A stretch of DNA of 64,000 bases, from the NCBI RefSeq assembly GCF_000226255.1, contig NZ_AGFG01000060.1, positions 62,001 through 126,000 on the forward strand, given 5' to 3'. Below the pieces are notes generated by a model, which ran no database searches, was not told the DNA's origin, and saw only the letters and a list, made by a program, of their open reading frames with translations. The position numbers were made by a program, and so were the translations under genes. How positions within the stretch are numbered: the stretch's first letter is position 1; every line of letters starts with the position of its first letter. This stretch comes from Desulfovibrio sp. A2. GTDB lineage: Bacteria > Desulfobacterota > Desulfovibrionia > Desulfovibrionales > Desulfovibrionaceae. Shown here piece after piece: positions 24,596-35,888 of the stretch.

Positions 24596-24625
24596 CGGAT
24601 ACTCCGAAGGCGCGTTGTGCGTCAA
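24596..24625 (-). promoter_or_regulatory. Candidate promoter of tRNA-Glu
   Basis: On the minus strand TTGACG (24625-24620) and TATCCG (24601-24596) are separated by 18 bases. Transcription would start about 20 bases before the mature tRNA 5' end. Confidence 0.45.
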
Positions 24626-24678
24626 GCGAAAAAGATGGCGGCGCGGCAGGATGATGCCGGGCCCGGTGGCGCGGCGGC

Positions 24679-25182
24679 TCAATTCCGGCGGCCGGGCTTG
24701 GCGTCCTTCGGCCTGGCGGCGTCGTCGTCCAGTTCGCGGAACATGCGCACGTAGCTGGCGTAGGCGCGGCCCACGGGCGATTCCGGGTCGAACGCGCCCA
24801 GCAGGCCGCCCAGCTTTTCCGGCCTGGGGGGCACGCGGGGCGGGGGCGCGCTGCGTTCCACGCGTACCTGGTCCAGCGGGGTGCGGCGTTGCAGCAGGTG
24901 CACCTCCACCCGCTCGAAGTACGGCCCGTCGGACACGTCGGCCATGAAGGCGTTGACCCGTTCCAGGATTTCCGGCGTCAGGAAGGTCAGGTCCTGCATG
25001 GCCATGTTGTCCTCGGCCCCCACCAGCAGGATGCGCTTGCGGTGCCCCAGCGGGTAGGCCAGCACGGCGATGTCCACCCCCATGACCATGTCCCAGTTCT
25101 CCCACAGGCGGACAAGGCGCATGCGCTCGGGCGCGCCGCGCTGCTCCAGGAAGCCGCGCAGGGCGTCGCCGATGGCCTTCAC
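24679..25182 (-). CDS. DUF721 (DciA-like) domain protein
   Basis: The 167-residue protein resembles the DUF721/DciA family. It has a start like MKAIGDALRGFLEQRGAPE, then LVRLWENWDMVMG and a hydrophobic strand ILLVGAEDNMAMQDLTFL. Some DUF721 proteins (DciA) load or partner the replicative helicase, and others have unknown roles. The tail is Pro/Arg-rich. I chose GTG 25182 because GGAGG lies five bases upstream. An in-frame ATG at 25254 would add 24 residues with no ribosome binding site and no family resemblance. It lies upstream of tRNA-Glu on the same strand. Confidence 0.75.
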   Translation of the reverse strand: MKAIGDALRGFLEQRGAPERMRLVRLWENWDMVMGVDIAVLAYPLGHRKRILLVGAEDNMAMQDLTFLTPEILERVNAFMADVSDGPYFERVEVHLLQRRTPLDQVRVERSAPPPRVPPRPEKLGGLLGAFDPESPVGRAYASYVRMFRELDDDAARPKDAKPGRRN

Positions 25183-25537
25183 AGGGGCCTCCGGCGGGCG
25201 GCCGCAGGGTGGGGTGGATGGGAGGTCATGCGCGTCATGCGGGCCATTTAGCATGCCCGGCCGGGAAACGCACCGTGCCCGCGCGGGGGGCGGCTGGTGG
25301 GATGTGCGCTGCCCATTCGTGCGTCCATGCGGTTCACGCGGTCCGAGCGGTCCGTGCTTCAGGCGGTCGCCTTTCCCCTCCCCCGCGCTGCCGGGTTCCC
25401 TGCGTTGGCCCCCCGTGCCGTGGCAGCCCCACGCGGAAAGCACACATGCGCTCCCATGCCCACCGTCACGGGCGCACCGGATCGCCACGCAATCGCCATG
25501 TCCGCCAACACGCCGGGACAGCGCATGAACCGCCGCG

Positions 25538-25577
25538 CGTTACGGAAACGTGACGCCATCGTAACCTGTTCTTTATC
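25538..25577 (+). promoter_or_regulatory. Candidate Pho box upstream of the chemoreceptor gene
   Basis: CGTTACG, CGTGACG and CGTAACC start at 25538, 25549 and 25560, each followed by a 4-base spacer. This gives an exact 11-bp period, the geometry of PhoB half-sites. A -10-like TTTATC follows at 25572. The rest of the 617-bp gap (25183-25799) shows nothing I recognise. A similar array precedes pstS. Confidence 0.5.
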
Positions 25578-25799
25578 CGCGTGCCCCATGAATACGCCAG
25601 CCGCCGGGGAGGGTGGCGCGCCCGGCCCCCGCCATGGGGGAGTGCGGGGCATCCGGACGCTTTCGCGTTCCGGAGGAGCGGGGCGTCCGTCGCACGGGCG
25701 TGCCGCCGCGCGTGTCCCGTGCCTTTCAACCGCATTCGTCCGCTCCTTCCCGGCCCGCACCCCACGCCATACAGACAACGCCACAAGGACGGGCCACGC

Positions 25800-28301
25800 A
25801 TGTTCACCACCCTTTCGTTCCGCACCAAGCTCATCGCGGGGTCGCTGCTGATGGTGCTGGTCACCATGTCGGGCATGCTGGTCACCAGCCTCGTGGACGC
25901 ACGGCGCGGCTACCTTGCGCAAGGGCGCGCATCGCTGCGCAACGTTTCGCAGATACTCATGGAATCCGCGAAGTTCCAGGATACGCTGAACCGCAACAAG
26001 ATCGGTTCGGACCTCAAGCTGATGCAGTTGCAGTTCGGCCTGGCCGGGTTTCCCATCCCCGAAATATTCATGGAAGTGGAGGCCGAACTGCGCGACGCCG
26101 ACACTGGCCAGCGGGTGAAGGCCACCCTGCCCGGCTTCAAACTGGGGCCGGTGTACCTGCACGAAAGCACCGACCTCGTGGACCGCATCCGCGACCTGGC
26201 CGGGGTGGGGGCGTCCGTGCTGCAACTGCACGAAGGGCGGCTGGTGCGGGTCAGCTCCAGCGTGGTCGACCCCACCGGCAGCGCCCGCTGGACCTTTCTG
26301 GGCAAGGAGAACCCGGTGGCGGCGGCGTTGCTGTCCGGCAACGGGTTCACCGGCATCCTCAAGGTGGGCGGCGAGTGGAACCTTGCCGCCTACGCCCCGG
26401 TAAAGGGCATGGACGGCAGCGAGATTCTGGGTGCCGTGGAAGTGGCCCGCCCCCTGCTGACCCCGGAATTCGCCGCCGCCGTGGTGCGCCACAACGTGGG
26501 CGGCAAGGGCTATTCCTTCGCCTTCGACGGCGCGGGCGCCATCCTGATGCATCCGGACCCGGCCATGGTGGGGCGCAACGTGCACGACCTGCCGTGGGGC
26601 GCGGCCTTCGGGCAGGGCGATGTCGCCAATGCGGATGCGCCATCTTCCGCAGGCGGCTCCCGCGCCATCGTGTATACGCATGGCGGCGAGGAGTACGAAG
26701 CCTGCGTGGATCGCTACGCCCCCTGGGACGTCACCTTCGTCACCACCGTCAGCCGCGCCGACCTGATGGAGGGCGTGGGCGCGCGGCTGTGGCGCGGGGC
26801 GGTCATCGCCGCCGCCGTGGCCCTGCCCGTGGCCGCGCTGATCATCTGGCTGATGGTGCGCCAGCTCATGGTGCCCATGCAACGGCTGGCCACCCTGGCC
26901 CAGCAGGTGGCGCGCGGCAACTTCGACTACACCTTCGACTACGCGGCCGACGACACCATCGGGGCCACCGTGCGCGCGGTGCAGGCCATGGTGGGGGAAA
27001 TCCGCATGCGGCTCGGCTTCAGCCAGGGGGTGCTGGGCGGGGTGGTGGTGCCCTGCGTGGTGGTGGACCTTGGCAACAACATTACTCACGTCAACGCCGA
27101 GGCCCTGACCGTGCTGCGCCGCGAAGGGGCCCCGGCGGACTGGAACGGCCGTCAACTGGGCGAACTGGTGCACGGCGGCGGGGCCGACGCCGCCCGCCCG
27201 GTGCTGACTCGGCGCAGCATGGAGCGGCGCGGCCGGGTGGCTGAGGACGTCACCCTCGACCCGCAGCGCGACGGGTGCGAGGTGGTGCTGCACATGGTGG
27301 CCACGCCCATCTACGACCTGGACGGCGAGTTGATGGGTGCCATCTCCATGTGGGTGGACCTGACCCATGAACGTGCCCAGCACGCCCGGCTGGACGCCCA
27401 GAACGCGGTCATCGCCGCCACGGCCCGCGAGGCGGAGGGCATCGCCCGGCGCGTGGCGTCCTCCGCGCATGAACTGGCCGAGCAGGTGGCCCATTCCAGC
27501 GACGGGGCCGCCCGCCAGTTGGTCCGCGTGGACGAGGTGACCGCCGCCATGAACCGCATGAACGACGCCGTGGCCGAAGTGGGCCGCCGCGCCGCGCTGG
27601 CCGTGGACATGGCCGCCTCCACCATGAAGGTGGCCGAGGATGGCCGCGACGTGGTGCGCGCATCCATAGACGTCATGCACCGGGTGCACGGCCAGGTGGG
27701 ACGGTTGCAGGAAAACGTGGCGGAACTGGGCCGCGAGGCCGATTCCATCGGCCAGATCATGGGCGTCATCAGCGACATCGCCGACCAGACCAACCTGCTG
27801 GCCCTGAACGCCGCCATCGAGGCCGCGCGCGCCGGTGACGCGGGGCGCGGGTTCGCCGTGGTGGCAGACGAGGTGCGCAAGCTGGCGGAAAAGACCATGA
27901 GCGCCACCAGCCAGGTGGGCGAGCGCATCCGGGGCATCCAGCGGGCCACGCGCGGCTTCGTGGAAAGCACCGATTCCGTGGCCGGTGCGGTGCGCGAAAG
28001 CGACGCGCTGGCCACCCGCTCCGGCGGGGCGCTGGACGACATCCTGGCCCGCATCGGCGAATCCGGCGGCGAGGTGCGGGCCATCGCGGCCATGGCAGAG
28101 GAGCAGACACGCGGCGGGGCCGACGTTGGCCGCGCCGTGGCGGAAGTGGACGCCATAGCGCGCGAGACGGCACAGGGCATGGCCGAATCGGCCGGGGCAG
28201 TGGCCGGTCTTTCGCGGCTTGCCGGAGAACTGCAACATGCCATCGACGGCATGGCGTCCGGCACGGATGACGCAGCCTGCCGTGATGACAGGGAATCGTA
28301 G
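25800..28301 (+). CDS. Methyl-accepting chemotaxis protein with Cache-like sensor and PAS
   Basis: The 833-residue chemoreceptor has a first membrane helix near residues 12-32 ([20 protein letters not shown]). A large periplasmic sensor of about 280 residues (Cache-like, with [18 protein letters not shown]) is closed by a second helix ([17 protein letters not shown]). HAMP, a PAS-like segment ([20 protein letters not shown]) and the signalling domain with tip [19 protein letters not shown] follow. ATG 25800 follows AAGGA. It lies just upstream of pstSCA, and both have phased Pho-box-like arrays, so a role in phosphate taxis is plausible but unproven. Confidence 0.93.
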   Translation: MFTTLSFRTKLIAGSLLMVLVTMSGMLVTSLVDARRGYLAQGRASLRNVSQILMESAKFQDTLNRNKIGSDLKLMQLQFGLAGFPIPEIFMEVEAELRDADTGQRVKATLPGFKLGPVYLHESTDLVDRIRDLAGVGASVLQLHEGRLVRVSSSVVDPTGSARWTFLGKENPVAAALLSGNGFTGILKVGGEWNLAAYAPVKGMDGSEILGAVEVARPLLTPEFAAAVVRHNVGGKGYSFAFDGAGAILMHPDPAMVGRNVHDLPWGAAFGQGDVANADAPSSAGGSRAIVYTHGGEEYEACVDRYAPWDVTFVTTVSRADLMEGVGARLWRGAVIAAAVALPVAALIIWLMVRQLMVPMQRLATLAQQVARGNFDYTFDYAADDTIGATVRAVQAMVGEIRMRLGFSQGVLGGVVVPCVVVDLGNNITHVNAEALTVLRREGAPADWNGRQLGELVHGGGADAARPVLTRRSMERRGRVAEDVTLDPQRDGCEVVLHMVATPIYDLDGELMGAISMWVDLTHERAQHARLDAQNAVIAATAREAEGIARRVASSAHELAEQVAHSSDGAARQLVRVDEVTAAMNRMNDAVAEVGRRAALAVDMAASTMKVAEDGRDVVRASIDVMHRVHGQVGRLQENVAELGREADSIGQIMGVISDIADQTNLLALNAAIEAARAGDAGRGFAVVADEVRKLAEKTMSATSQVGERIRGIQRATRGFVESTDSVAGAVRESDALATRSGGALDDILARIGESGGEVRAIAAMAEEQTRGGADVGRAVAEVDAIARETAQGMAESAGAVAGLSRLAGELQHAIDGMASGTDDAACRDDRES

Positions 28302-28348
28302 AATGCGGAAATGCGCTGGACGCGGCCCGGCCACCGGCTATACTGCGA

Positions 28349-28401
28349 TGACACAGGATTGTAACGGTTGGCACAACTGGCCGTAACCTGCCGTGGATAG
28401 T
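28349..28401 (+). promoter_or_regulatory. Candidate Pho box and -10 upstream of pstS
   Basis: Four half-site-like words at 11-bp steps (TGACACA at 28349, TGTAACG at 28360, GCACAAC at 28371 and CGTAACC at 28382) precede a -10-like GATAGT at 28396-28401. Pho boxes replace the -35 element in PhoB-activated promoters, and this layout fits that. The third word is the weakest match. Confidence 0.5.
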
Positions 28402-28470
28402 TCTTGTGGCGCGTTGACGCTGACATCGAACACAACCATTCCCGAGAGGGAACCGTCAGGGAGGTCCTAC

Positions 28471-29505
28471 ATGAAGTCTCTCAAGAAAGTGGCGCTGGCC
28501 GCCGCGCTCGTGCTGTCGCTGGCCGGTGTGGCCGAAGCCCGCGACCAGATCCGCATCGTGGGTTCCAGCACCGTGTATCCCTTCTCCAGCGCCGTGGCCG
28601 AAGAATTCGGCGCCACCAACAAGCAGTTCAAGTCGCCCGTGGTCGAATCCACCGGTTCCGGCGGCGGCCACAAGCTGTTCTACGCGGGCGTCGGCCCCGA
28701 CACCCCGGACATCACCAACTCCTCCCGCCGCATGAAGGTCGAGGAACTGGAAGCCAACATCAAGAACGGCGTCACCGAGATCACCGAAGCCAAGATCGGC
28801 TTCGACGGCATCGTCATCGCCCAGAACATCGGCAACGCCGACATGGATCTTTCGCTGAAGGACCTGGCCCTGGCCGTGCTGGAAGAAGTGCCCGTGGACG
28901 GCAAGCTGGCGCCCAACCCCTACAAGACCTGGAAGCAGCTGAACCCGGCCCTGCCCGATCGCAAGATCGTCATCTACGGCCCGCCCGCTACCTCCGGCAC
29001 CCGCGACGCCTTCGTGGAAATGGTGGTCGAAAAGTTCACCGGCAAGGACGAGACCTTCAAGGCCGTGCTGGGCAAGGACGCCGCTTCGTACAAGAAGATT
29101 CGCCAGGACGGCCCCTACGTGCCCGCCGGTGAAAACGACAACCTCATCGTGCAGAAGCTGACCAAGGACACCGAGGCCGTGGGCATCTTCGGCTACAGCT
29201 TCCTGGCCGAGAACAAGGACCGCATCAAGGGCTGCACCGTGGGCGGCAATCCTCCCACCTTCGAGAACATCTCCTCGGGCAAGTACCCCATCTCCCGTGC
29301 GCTGTTCTTCTACGTGAAGGACGCCCACATCGGGAAGATCGCGGGCCTGAAGGAATACGTGGAACTGTTCATGTCCGAGAAGATGATCGGCGATGCCGGC
29401 TACCTGAAGACCATCGGCCTCATCCCGCTGCCCGCCGCCGAACGCGAGAAGGTGCGCAAGGATGTGACCGGCTTCAAGAAGCTGACCGCCGAAGACCTGA
29501 AGTAG
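28471..29505 (+). CDS. pstS: PstS, periplasmic phosphate-binding protein
   Basis: The 344-residue precursor has a Sec signal peptide (about residues 1-24, ending VAEA) and a PBP-like fold opening with RIVGSSTVYPFSSAVAEEF. This segment and TGSGGGHKLF, NSSRRM and GPPATSGTRDAF carry the conserved Ser/Thr/Arg phosphate ligands. PstS captures phosphate in the periplasm for the PstCAB transporter. GGGAGG precedes ATG 28471. Two strong hairpins separate it from pstC, a common way to keep the binding protein more abundant than the permease. Confidence 0.95.
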   Translation: MKSLKKVALAAALVLSLAGVAEARDQIRIVGSSTVYPFSSAVAEEFGATNKQFKSPVVESTGSGGGHKLFYAGVGPDTPDITNSSRRMKVEELEANIKNGVTEITEAKIGFDGIVIAQNIGNADMDLSLKDLALAVLEEVPVDGKLAPNPYKTWKQLNPALPDRKIVIYGPPATSGTRDAFVEMVVEKFTGKDETFKAVLGKDAASYKKIRQDGPYVPAGENDNLIVQKLTKDTEAVGIFGYSFLAENKDRIKGCTVGGNPPTFENISSGKYPISRALFFYVKDAHIGKIAGLKEYVELFMSEKMIGDAGYLKTIGLIPLPAAEREKVRKDVTGFKKLTAEDLK

Positions 29506-29520
29506 CAACAAGCCGCACGC

Positions 29521-29581
29521 GCCGGGGAAGGAATTCGCCTTCCCCGGCCTTCACCATTTCCGGGGGGTGCGCGCCCCCCGG
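29521..29581 (+). terminator. Two consecutive hairpins between pstS and pstC
   Basis: The first is GCCGGGGAAGG/CCTTCCCCGGC (29521-29548), a perfect 11-bp stem with loop AATTCG. The second is CCGGGGGG/CCCCCCGG (29560-29581) with loop TGCGCG. Neither has a T-run, so partial termination or mRNA 3'-end protection of pstS is more likely than a full stop. Confidence 0.65.
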
Positions 29582-29596
29582 CCAACGGGATAGCAC

Positions 29597-30841
29597 ATGA
29601 CCATGGGAAGCGCGTTGCAGATGGCCCTGATGGCCATATTGCCGCTTTCGGTGCTGGCGTACATGGCGGCCCGCCGCAGGGCGGGGGCCGACAATGCCCG
29701 CGGCACGGAATTTCATTCGCCGCTCGTGTACTACGGGTGGTATTCGTGCCTGTGGGTGGCCCTGCCGTCCATGGGCCTGTTCGTGCTGGCGGGGCTGCTG
29801 CACGTGCTGCGCATCGCCACCGTGCCCGGCCCGGTGCTGGCGGGCGGGGGCGTGGCGCTGGCCGCGTTCGGCCTGGTGTGGTCGCAGCGGGCCATAGGCC
29901 GGGATTTCCGCGCCATCCACAGCGTGGAGGGCGCGGTGCGCTGGGCGCTCATCGGGGCCTCGTGCATCTCCATCCTCATCACCATCGGCATCGTGGTCTC
30001 GGTGGTGGTGGAGGCCATGCAGTTCTTCCGGCTGGTAAGCCTGTGGGACTTTCTGACCGGCACCAAGTGGAGCCCGGAGACGGCCTTTCTCATTTCCACA
30101 GGCCGGGCCGACGGCAACGTGGCCACGCCGGAATTCGGCTCGCTGCCGCTGTTCGCGGGCACCTTCTACATCACCGCCGTGGCCATGCTGGTGGCCGTGC
30201 CCATGGGGCTGTTCGCGGCGGTGTACATGGCCGAATACGCCAGCCAGCCGGTGCGGCGCATCGCCAAGCCCGCGCTGGAAATCCTGGCGGGCATACCCAC
30301 CGTGGTCTACGGGTTCTTCGCGGCCATCACCGTCAGCCCGTTCATCGTGCACCTGGCCGAGGCGCTGGGGCTGGAGGCGGAATACACCAACGCCCTTGCT
30401 CCCGGTCTGGTCATGGGCGTGATGATCATCCCCCTTGTCTCCTCGCTGTCGGACGACGTGATCAACGCCGTGCCGCAGGCCATGCGCGAGGGCTCCTACG
30501 CGCTGGGGGCCACCACGTCCGAAACCATCTGCAAGGTGGTGCTGCCCGCGGCCCTGCCGGGGGTCGTTTCCGCCGTGCTGCTGGCCGTTTCACGCGCGGT
30601 GGGCGAGACCATGATCGTGGTCATGGCCGCCGGGCTCATGCCCAACCTGACGTGGAACCCGCTGAAGAGCATGACCACCGTCACCGTGAGCATCGTGGAT
30701 TCGCTCACCGGCGACCAGGCCTTCGACAGCCCGCAGACCCTTTCGGCCTTCGGCCTCGGCCTCGTGCTGCTGGTGCTGACGCTGGTGCTCAACGTGGTCT
30801 CGCTGGTGGTCATCCGCAAATTCCGCGAACAGTACGAGTAG
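29597..30841 (+). CDS. pstC: PstC, phosphate ABC transporter permease
   Basis: The 414-residue integral membrane protein has extra N-terminal helices (about 1-120) before the usual ABC permease core. The core has the coupling-loop signature EGSYALGATTSETICKVVLPAALPGV (read in parts: REGSYALGAT and VVLPAALPGVVSA). It forms the channel with PstA for phosphate uptake. PstC proteins are often near 300 residues, so this is a long form. It overlaps nothing, and pstA begins 12 bases later. The gene encoding the ATPase PstB does not follow in this window. Confidence 0.93.
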   Translation: MTMGSALQMALMAILPLSVLAYMAARRRAGADNARGTEFHSPLVYYGWYSCLWVALPSMGLFVLAGLLHVLRIATVPGPVLAGGGVALAAFGLVWSQRAIGRDFRAIHSVEGAVRWALIGASCISILITIGIVVSVVVEAMQFFRLVSLWDFLTGTKWSPETAFLISTGRADGNVATPEFGSLPLFAGTFYITAVAMLVAVPMGLFAAVYMAEYASQPVRRIAKPALEILAGIPTVVYGFFAAITVSPFIVHLAEALGLEAEYTNALAPGLVMGVMIIPLVSSLSDDVINAVPQAMREGSYALGATTSETICKVVLPAALPGVVSAVLLAVSRAVGETMIVVMAAGLMPNLTWNPLKSMTTVTVSIVDSLTGDQAFDSPQTLSAFGLGLVLLVLTLVLNVVSLVVIRKFREQYE

Positions 30842-30853
30842 GGGGGCATCGGC

Positions 30854-32023
30854 ATGGCATCGCTGTTCGGCATTGACGAAAAGAAGCTGCTGCGCAAGCG
30901 GCGCGCGGCCGAAAAACGCTTTCGCCTGTGCGCCATTTTCGCGCTGTTTTTGGCCGGGGCGTTTCTGGTGTTCTTTCTGTTCAACATCAGCATGAAGGGC
31001 TACCCCGCCTTCCAGCAGGCGGAACTGCTGGTGACCGTGAACTACACGGCCGAGGCGCACGACAACCCCTACGCCGCCCTGGACGCGGACACCGTGCAGA
31101 TCGTTTCGCGCAGCTTCACCCGGCTCATCCCGTCCATGATGGCCGAGAACAGTCGGCTCATCGGCACCACGCAAGAGCAGTGGGTGCTGGCCAGCGCGGA
31201 CACCGACCAGTACATGAAGGGCAGACCCAACCGCCTGAAGCCCAGGCACCAGGCGCTGGTGGACACCATGCGCCAGGAAGGCAAGGCCCGTCTGGCCTTC
31301 AACACCGGGTTCTTCGAGGCGGGCGATTCAAAGTTGCCGGAACTGGCGGGCATTCGCGCGGCGGCCGTGGGGTCGGTGTACGTGCTGCTGATCACCCTGG
31401 CCATCAGCTTTCCCGTGGGGGTGATGTGCGCGGTGTATCTGGAGGAATTCGCGCCGGACAACCGGCTGACCCAGATCATCGAGGTGAACATCAACAACCT
31501 GGCGGCCATCCCGTCCATCCTGTACGGGTTGCTGGGGCTGGCCATCTTCATCAACTTCATGGGCGTGGCCCGTTCGTCGGCCCTGGTGGGCGGGCTTACC
31601 CTGTCGCTGATGACCCTGCCCGCCATCATCATCAGCACGCGGGCGGCCATCCGGTCCATTCCGCCGTCCATCCGCGAGGCGGCGCTGGCCCTGGGCGCAA
31701 CGCCGTTGCAGGTGGTGTGGCACCACACCCTGCCCCTGTCGCTGCCGGGCATCCTTACCGGCACCATCATCGGCCTGGCCCGCGCCATGGGCGAAACCGC
31801 GCCCCTGCTCATCGTGGGCATGATGGCCTATATTCCCGAAGCGCCGGAAAACTTCAGCAGCGCGGCCACGGTGCTGCCCGCCCAGATATTCACCTGGGCC
31901 TCCGATTCGCAGCGGGCCTTTTCCGAGCGCACCGCGGCGGGCATCATGGTGCTGCTGGTGTTTTTGCTGGGCATGAACGGCACGGCCATCTGGCTGCGCA
32001 ACAAGTATGAGCGCAAGTGGTAG
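30854..32023 (+). CDS. pstA: PstA, phosphate ABC transporter permease
   Basis: The 389-residue permease has an N-terminal helix (CAIFALFLAGAFLVFFLF) and a periplasmic segment of about 130 residues. The ABC permease core follows (FPVGVMCAVYLEEFAPDN, IPSILYGLLGLAIF, then REAALALGATPLQVVWHHTLPL split by the coupling loop, and GLARAMGETAPLLIVG). It pairs with PstC. A terminator hairpin follows at 32068. Converging minus-strand genes begin after that, so pstB and phoU must be elsewhere. Confidence 0.93.
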   Translation: MASLFGIDEKKLLRKRRAAEKRFRLCAIFALFLAGAFLVFFLFNISMKGYPAFQQAELLVTVNYTAEAHDNPYAALDADTVQIVSRSFTRLIPSMMAENSRLIGTTQEQWVLASADTDQYMKGRPNRLKPRHQALVDTMRQEGKARLAFNTGFFEAGDSKLPELAGIRAAAVGSVYVLLITLAISFPVGVMCAVYLEEFAPDNRLTQIIEVNINNLAAIPSILYGLLGLAIFINFMGVARSSALVGGLTLSLMTLPAIIISTRAAIRSIPPSIREAALALGATPLQVVWHHTLPLSLPGILTGTIIGLARAMGETAPLLIVGMMAYIPEAPENFSSAATVLPAQIFTWASDSQRAFSERTAAGIMVLLVFLLGMNGTAIWLRNKYERKW

Positions 32024-32067
32024 GGGCGCGGCAGGCGCTGCGTTGCACGACCGCTGCATGAATAAAG

Positions 32068-32098
32068 AAACGGCGGCTCCGCAGGGGGCCGCCGTTTT
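32068..32098 (+). terminator. Rho-independent terminator of pstSCA
   Basis: AAACGGCGGC pairs with GCCGCCGTTT and is followed by a T. It lies 45 bases after the pstA stop and converges with the end of the kdp operon. The remaining bases up to 32310 show nothing recognisable. Confidence 0.8.
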
Positions 32099-32310
32099 CG
32101 CATGCGGAGGGGCGGGCTCTGTTGCCGGAAGCGGGCTGCCCGGCACATGCTTTCCCCGCATGGAGTCCGTCGATATGCCTCGCTGCGGAATCCGCCGGGT
32201 GGCCCCGCTCGCAGCGAGACGTCGCTTCGCCCGACGCTGCGGGCAGGACCGGATGAAGCGGGCGAAAGTTCTGCCCTGGCTTCGGCTCCCGGATCAGGGG
32301 CGGGTCGCGT

Positions 32311-33825
<1,515 letters not shown>

Positions 33826-33890
33826 GGCGTCCTTCATGAGTATGGCGCGGCGGCTGCGCCGCTGGCGCGAGTTGTCGCCGATGGTCCGGG

Positions 33891-35888
33891 CTATGCGTTG
33901 GGGGCGTCATCGTTGACCGGGCCGTCCAGCGGGGGCAGCGGCAGGGACACGGTGAAGCGCGAGCCGCGCGGCTCGCGTCGCTCGTAGGCGATGTGCCCGC
34001 CGTGGGCATCCACGATGGACCGGGTGATGGCAAGGCCCAGGCCGAACAGCCCGCCGCGCACCCCGGCCGTGCGTCCGTGCGAGAAGGGCTCGAACAGCCG
34101 GGCTTCCACGGCTTCGGGCAGGCCCGCGCCGTCGTCCTCCACCTCGATGACCGCGCGGCCCTGGCGTTCGGTCACCCGCACGCGCACCTCGCCGCCGGGC
34201 GGGCTGGCGCGCAGGGCGTTGGCCACCAGGTTGGAGACCACCCAGGCAAAGCGCTCGGCGTCCAGGCGCACCCTTTCGGGCGCGGCGCGCGTGTCCACGG
34301 CAAGACGCACCTCGGTCTCGCGGGCCAGCAGCACGAAGGGCGTCAGCCAGCGGGCCAGCAGGGTGGGCAGGTCCGCCTCGTCCCGCGCCAGAAGCAGGGC
34401 CGAGGGCGTCATGCGGGCAATGTCCATGAACTGCTGGGCCAGGGTGCGCAGGCGGGCGGCGTCCTCGCGCACCGTTTCCACCAGCAGCCGCCCCTCGGCA
34501 TCCAGCCCGTCCTTGCGCCGGTCCAGCAGGTCAGCCGCGAGGCACAGCGACTGCATGGGGGTCTTCAGTTCGTGCGACACCCAGTCCATCATTTCCGAGC
34601 GCAGCCCCTCGCGCCGCCGGGCCTCGGTGACATCGCCCAGCAGGAACACCTGGCCGACCACGGGATTGTGCAGGCCGGGGGGCAGCCCGCCCCCCTCTCT
34701 CGTGCCGCGCCCGCCGCCGTCAGCATCCAGGATTTCGCGGGCATCGCCCCCCACCAGGTCGCGCCGCCGGGCCACGAACACCCTGTCCTCGCCGCCCTCG
34801 GCCAGGGTGACGTCGCGCTTGCCGTGCAGGGTCGTGTCCAGCGCCGCGCGCAGGGCCAGGTAGTTGGGCGCGGCGGTGGAAAGGTCGGCCCAGGGCATGC
34901 CCAGCACCTGCTCGCGCGCAAGGCCCAGCAGCGGCAGCATCCGTTCGCTGACGTGGGCCACCGCGCCCGTGCCGTCCAGCACCAGGATGGCGTCGTCCGC
35001 CGATTCCAGGATGACTTCCAGCTTGCGCTTCTCGGCCGTCAGGCTGCCCACGTTCAGGGCGTCCAGTTCGCTCAGCCGTCCCCACAGCCGCACCAACTCG
35101 TCGAACAGGATGCGCACCTCCAGCGTCTGCGGCGAGGGCAGGTGCAGCGGCGCGCCCAGGCGGGGGCGTTCCTTGAACACTTCCGCCGCGCGGCGCAGCG
35201 GGTGCGAAACGCGGGCCGCGATGGAGTCCGCCAGCAGCACCGCCCACAGCGTGCCCAGCGCGAACAGCGCCGCAGCACCCAGCACGGTGGCGTCGCGGAG
35301 CAGGGTGTTGCGGTCCAGCCGTCGGAACATGCCGCGCTCGTTCACCGCCACCAGACCGGCCAGGGAGGCGCGCAGTCGCCCATAGGCGGCGTCGGCGTCG
35401 GGCGCGGCATGCGGGTGGACAGCCCGGAAGGCCTCCCACGCGGCACGGATGTCGGCCAGGGCCTGCGGTTCGTCGGGTTCGGTGATGTTGCGCTCCGCCC
35501 GGTCCAGCGCGGACTCGAACGCGGCTGCCCAGCCCGCGCCGTCCCGTTCCGGGTACTGGGCGGGAAAGCGCAGGCCGTTCATGGCGGTTTCCATCTCGCG
35601 CACCCAGGCGATGGAATCGTAGTTCATGCGCACCAGCAGGTTGGGCATGCGCCCGGCGGCGAACACCGCGCCCACCAGCACGATGCCCAGCACGCCGAAC
35701 AGCCCCACCAGCCGCAGAAAGTCGCGCCGGACGCGCTTTTGCAGGGTGGGCAGGGGCAACACGCGCGGCCCGGCCTGATCCGGCGGCGGCTGGTGGCCAC
35801 CTGCCGCTCCATGCCCGGACGTGGAGCCGCCAGCGGGACCTTCCGCCGCGTTATCCTTGGGAAAGGACGAGTACGCGCTGGCGCTCAT
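33891..35888 (-). CDS. Membrane sensor histidine kinase of the split KdpD system
   Basis: The 665-residue protein has transmembrane helices near residues 60-80 and 190-215 with a four-helix-type periplasmic domain between them. A linker, a PAS region (ESADDAILVLDGTGAVAHVSE), HisKA with H439 (DWVSHELKTPMQSLC) and HATPase (NLVANALRAS, GGLFGLGLAITRS) follow. Its start (ATG 35888, after GGGAGG) overlaps the stop of the KdpD-like sensor gene (ATGA). The two polypeptides together correspond to the sensor and kinase parts of KdpD. Open frame upstream of the ATG is only a shadow of that gene. Confidence 0.92.
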   Translation of the reverse strand: MSASAYSSFPKDNAAEGPAGGSTSGHGAAGGHQPPPDQAGPRVLPLPTLQKRVRRDFLRLVGLFGVLGIVLVGAVFAAGRMPNLLVRMNYDSIAWVREMETAMNGLRFPAQYPERDGAGWAAAFESALDRAERNITEPDEPQALADIRAAWEAFRAVHPHAAPDADAAYGRLRASLAGLVAVNERGMFRRLDRNTLLRDATVLGAAALFALGTLWAVLLADSIAARVSHPLRRAAEVFKERPRLGAPLHLPSPQTLEVRILFDELVRLWGRLSELDALNVGSLTAEKRKLEVILESADDAILVLDGTGAVAHVSERMLPLLGLAREQVLGMPWADLSTAAPNYLALRAALDTTLHGKRDVTLAEGGEDRVFVARRRDLVGGDAREILDADGGGRGTREGGGLPPGLHNPVVGQVFLLGDVTEARRREGLRSEMMDWVSHELKTPMQSLCLAADLLDRRKDGLDAEGRLLVETVREDAARLRTLAQQFMDIARMTPSALLLARDEADLPTLLARWLTPFVLLARETEVRLAVDTRAAPERVRLDAERFAWVVSNLVANALRASPPGGEVRVRVTERQGRAVIEVEDDGAGLPEAVEARLFEPFSHGRTAGVRGGLFGLGLAITRSIVDAHGGHIAYERREPRGSRFTVSLPLPPLDGPVNDDAPNA

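Noticed and set aside
25359..28334. A 991-codon minus-strand frame opposite the chemoreceptor gene
   Set aside because: It mirrors a clear chemoreceptor on the plus strand, has no motif and has a composition typical of antisense frames in GC-rich DNA.
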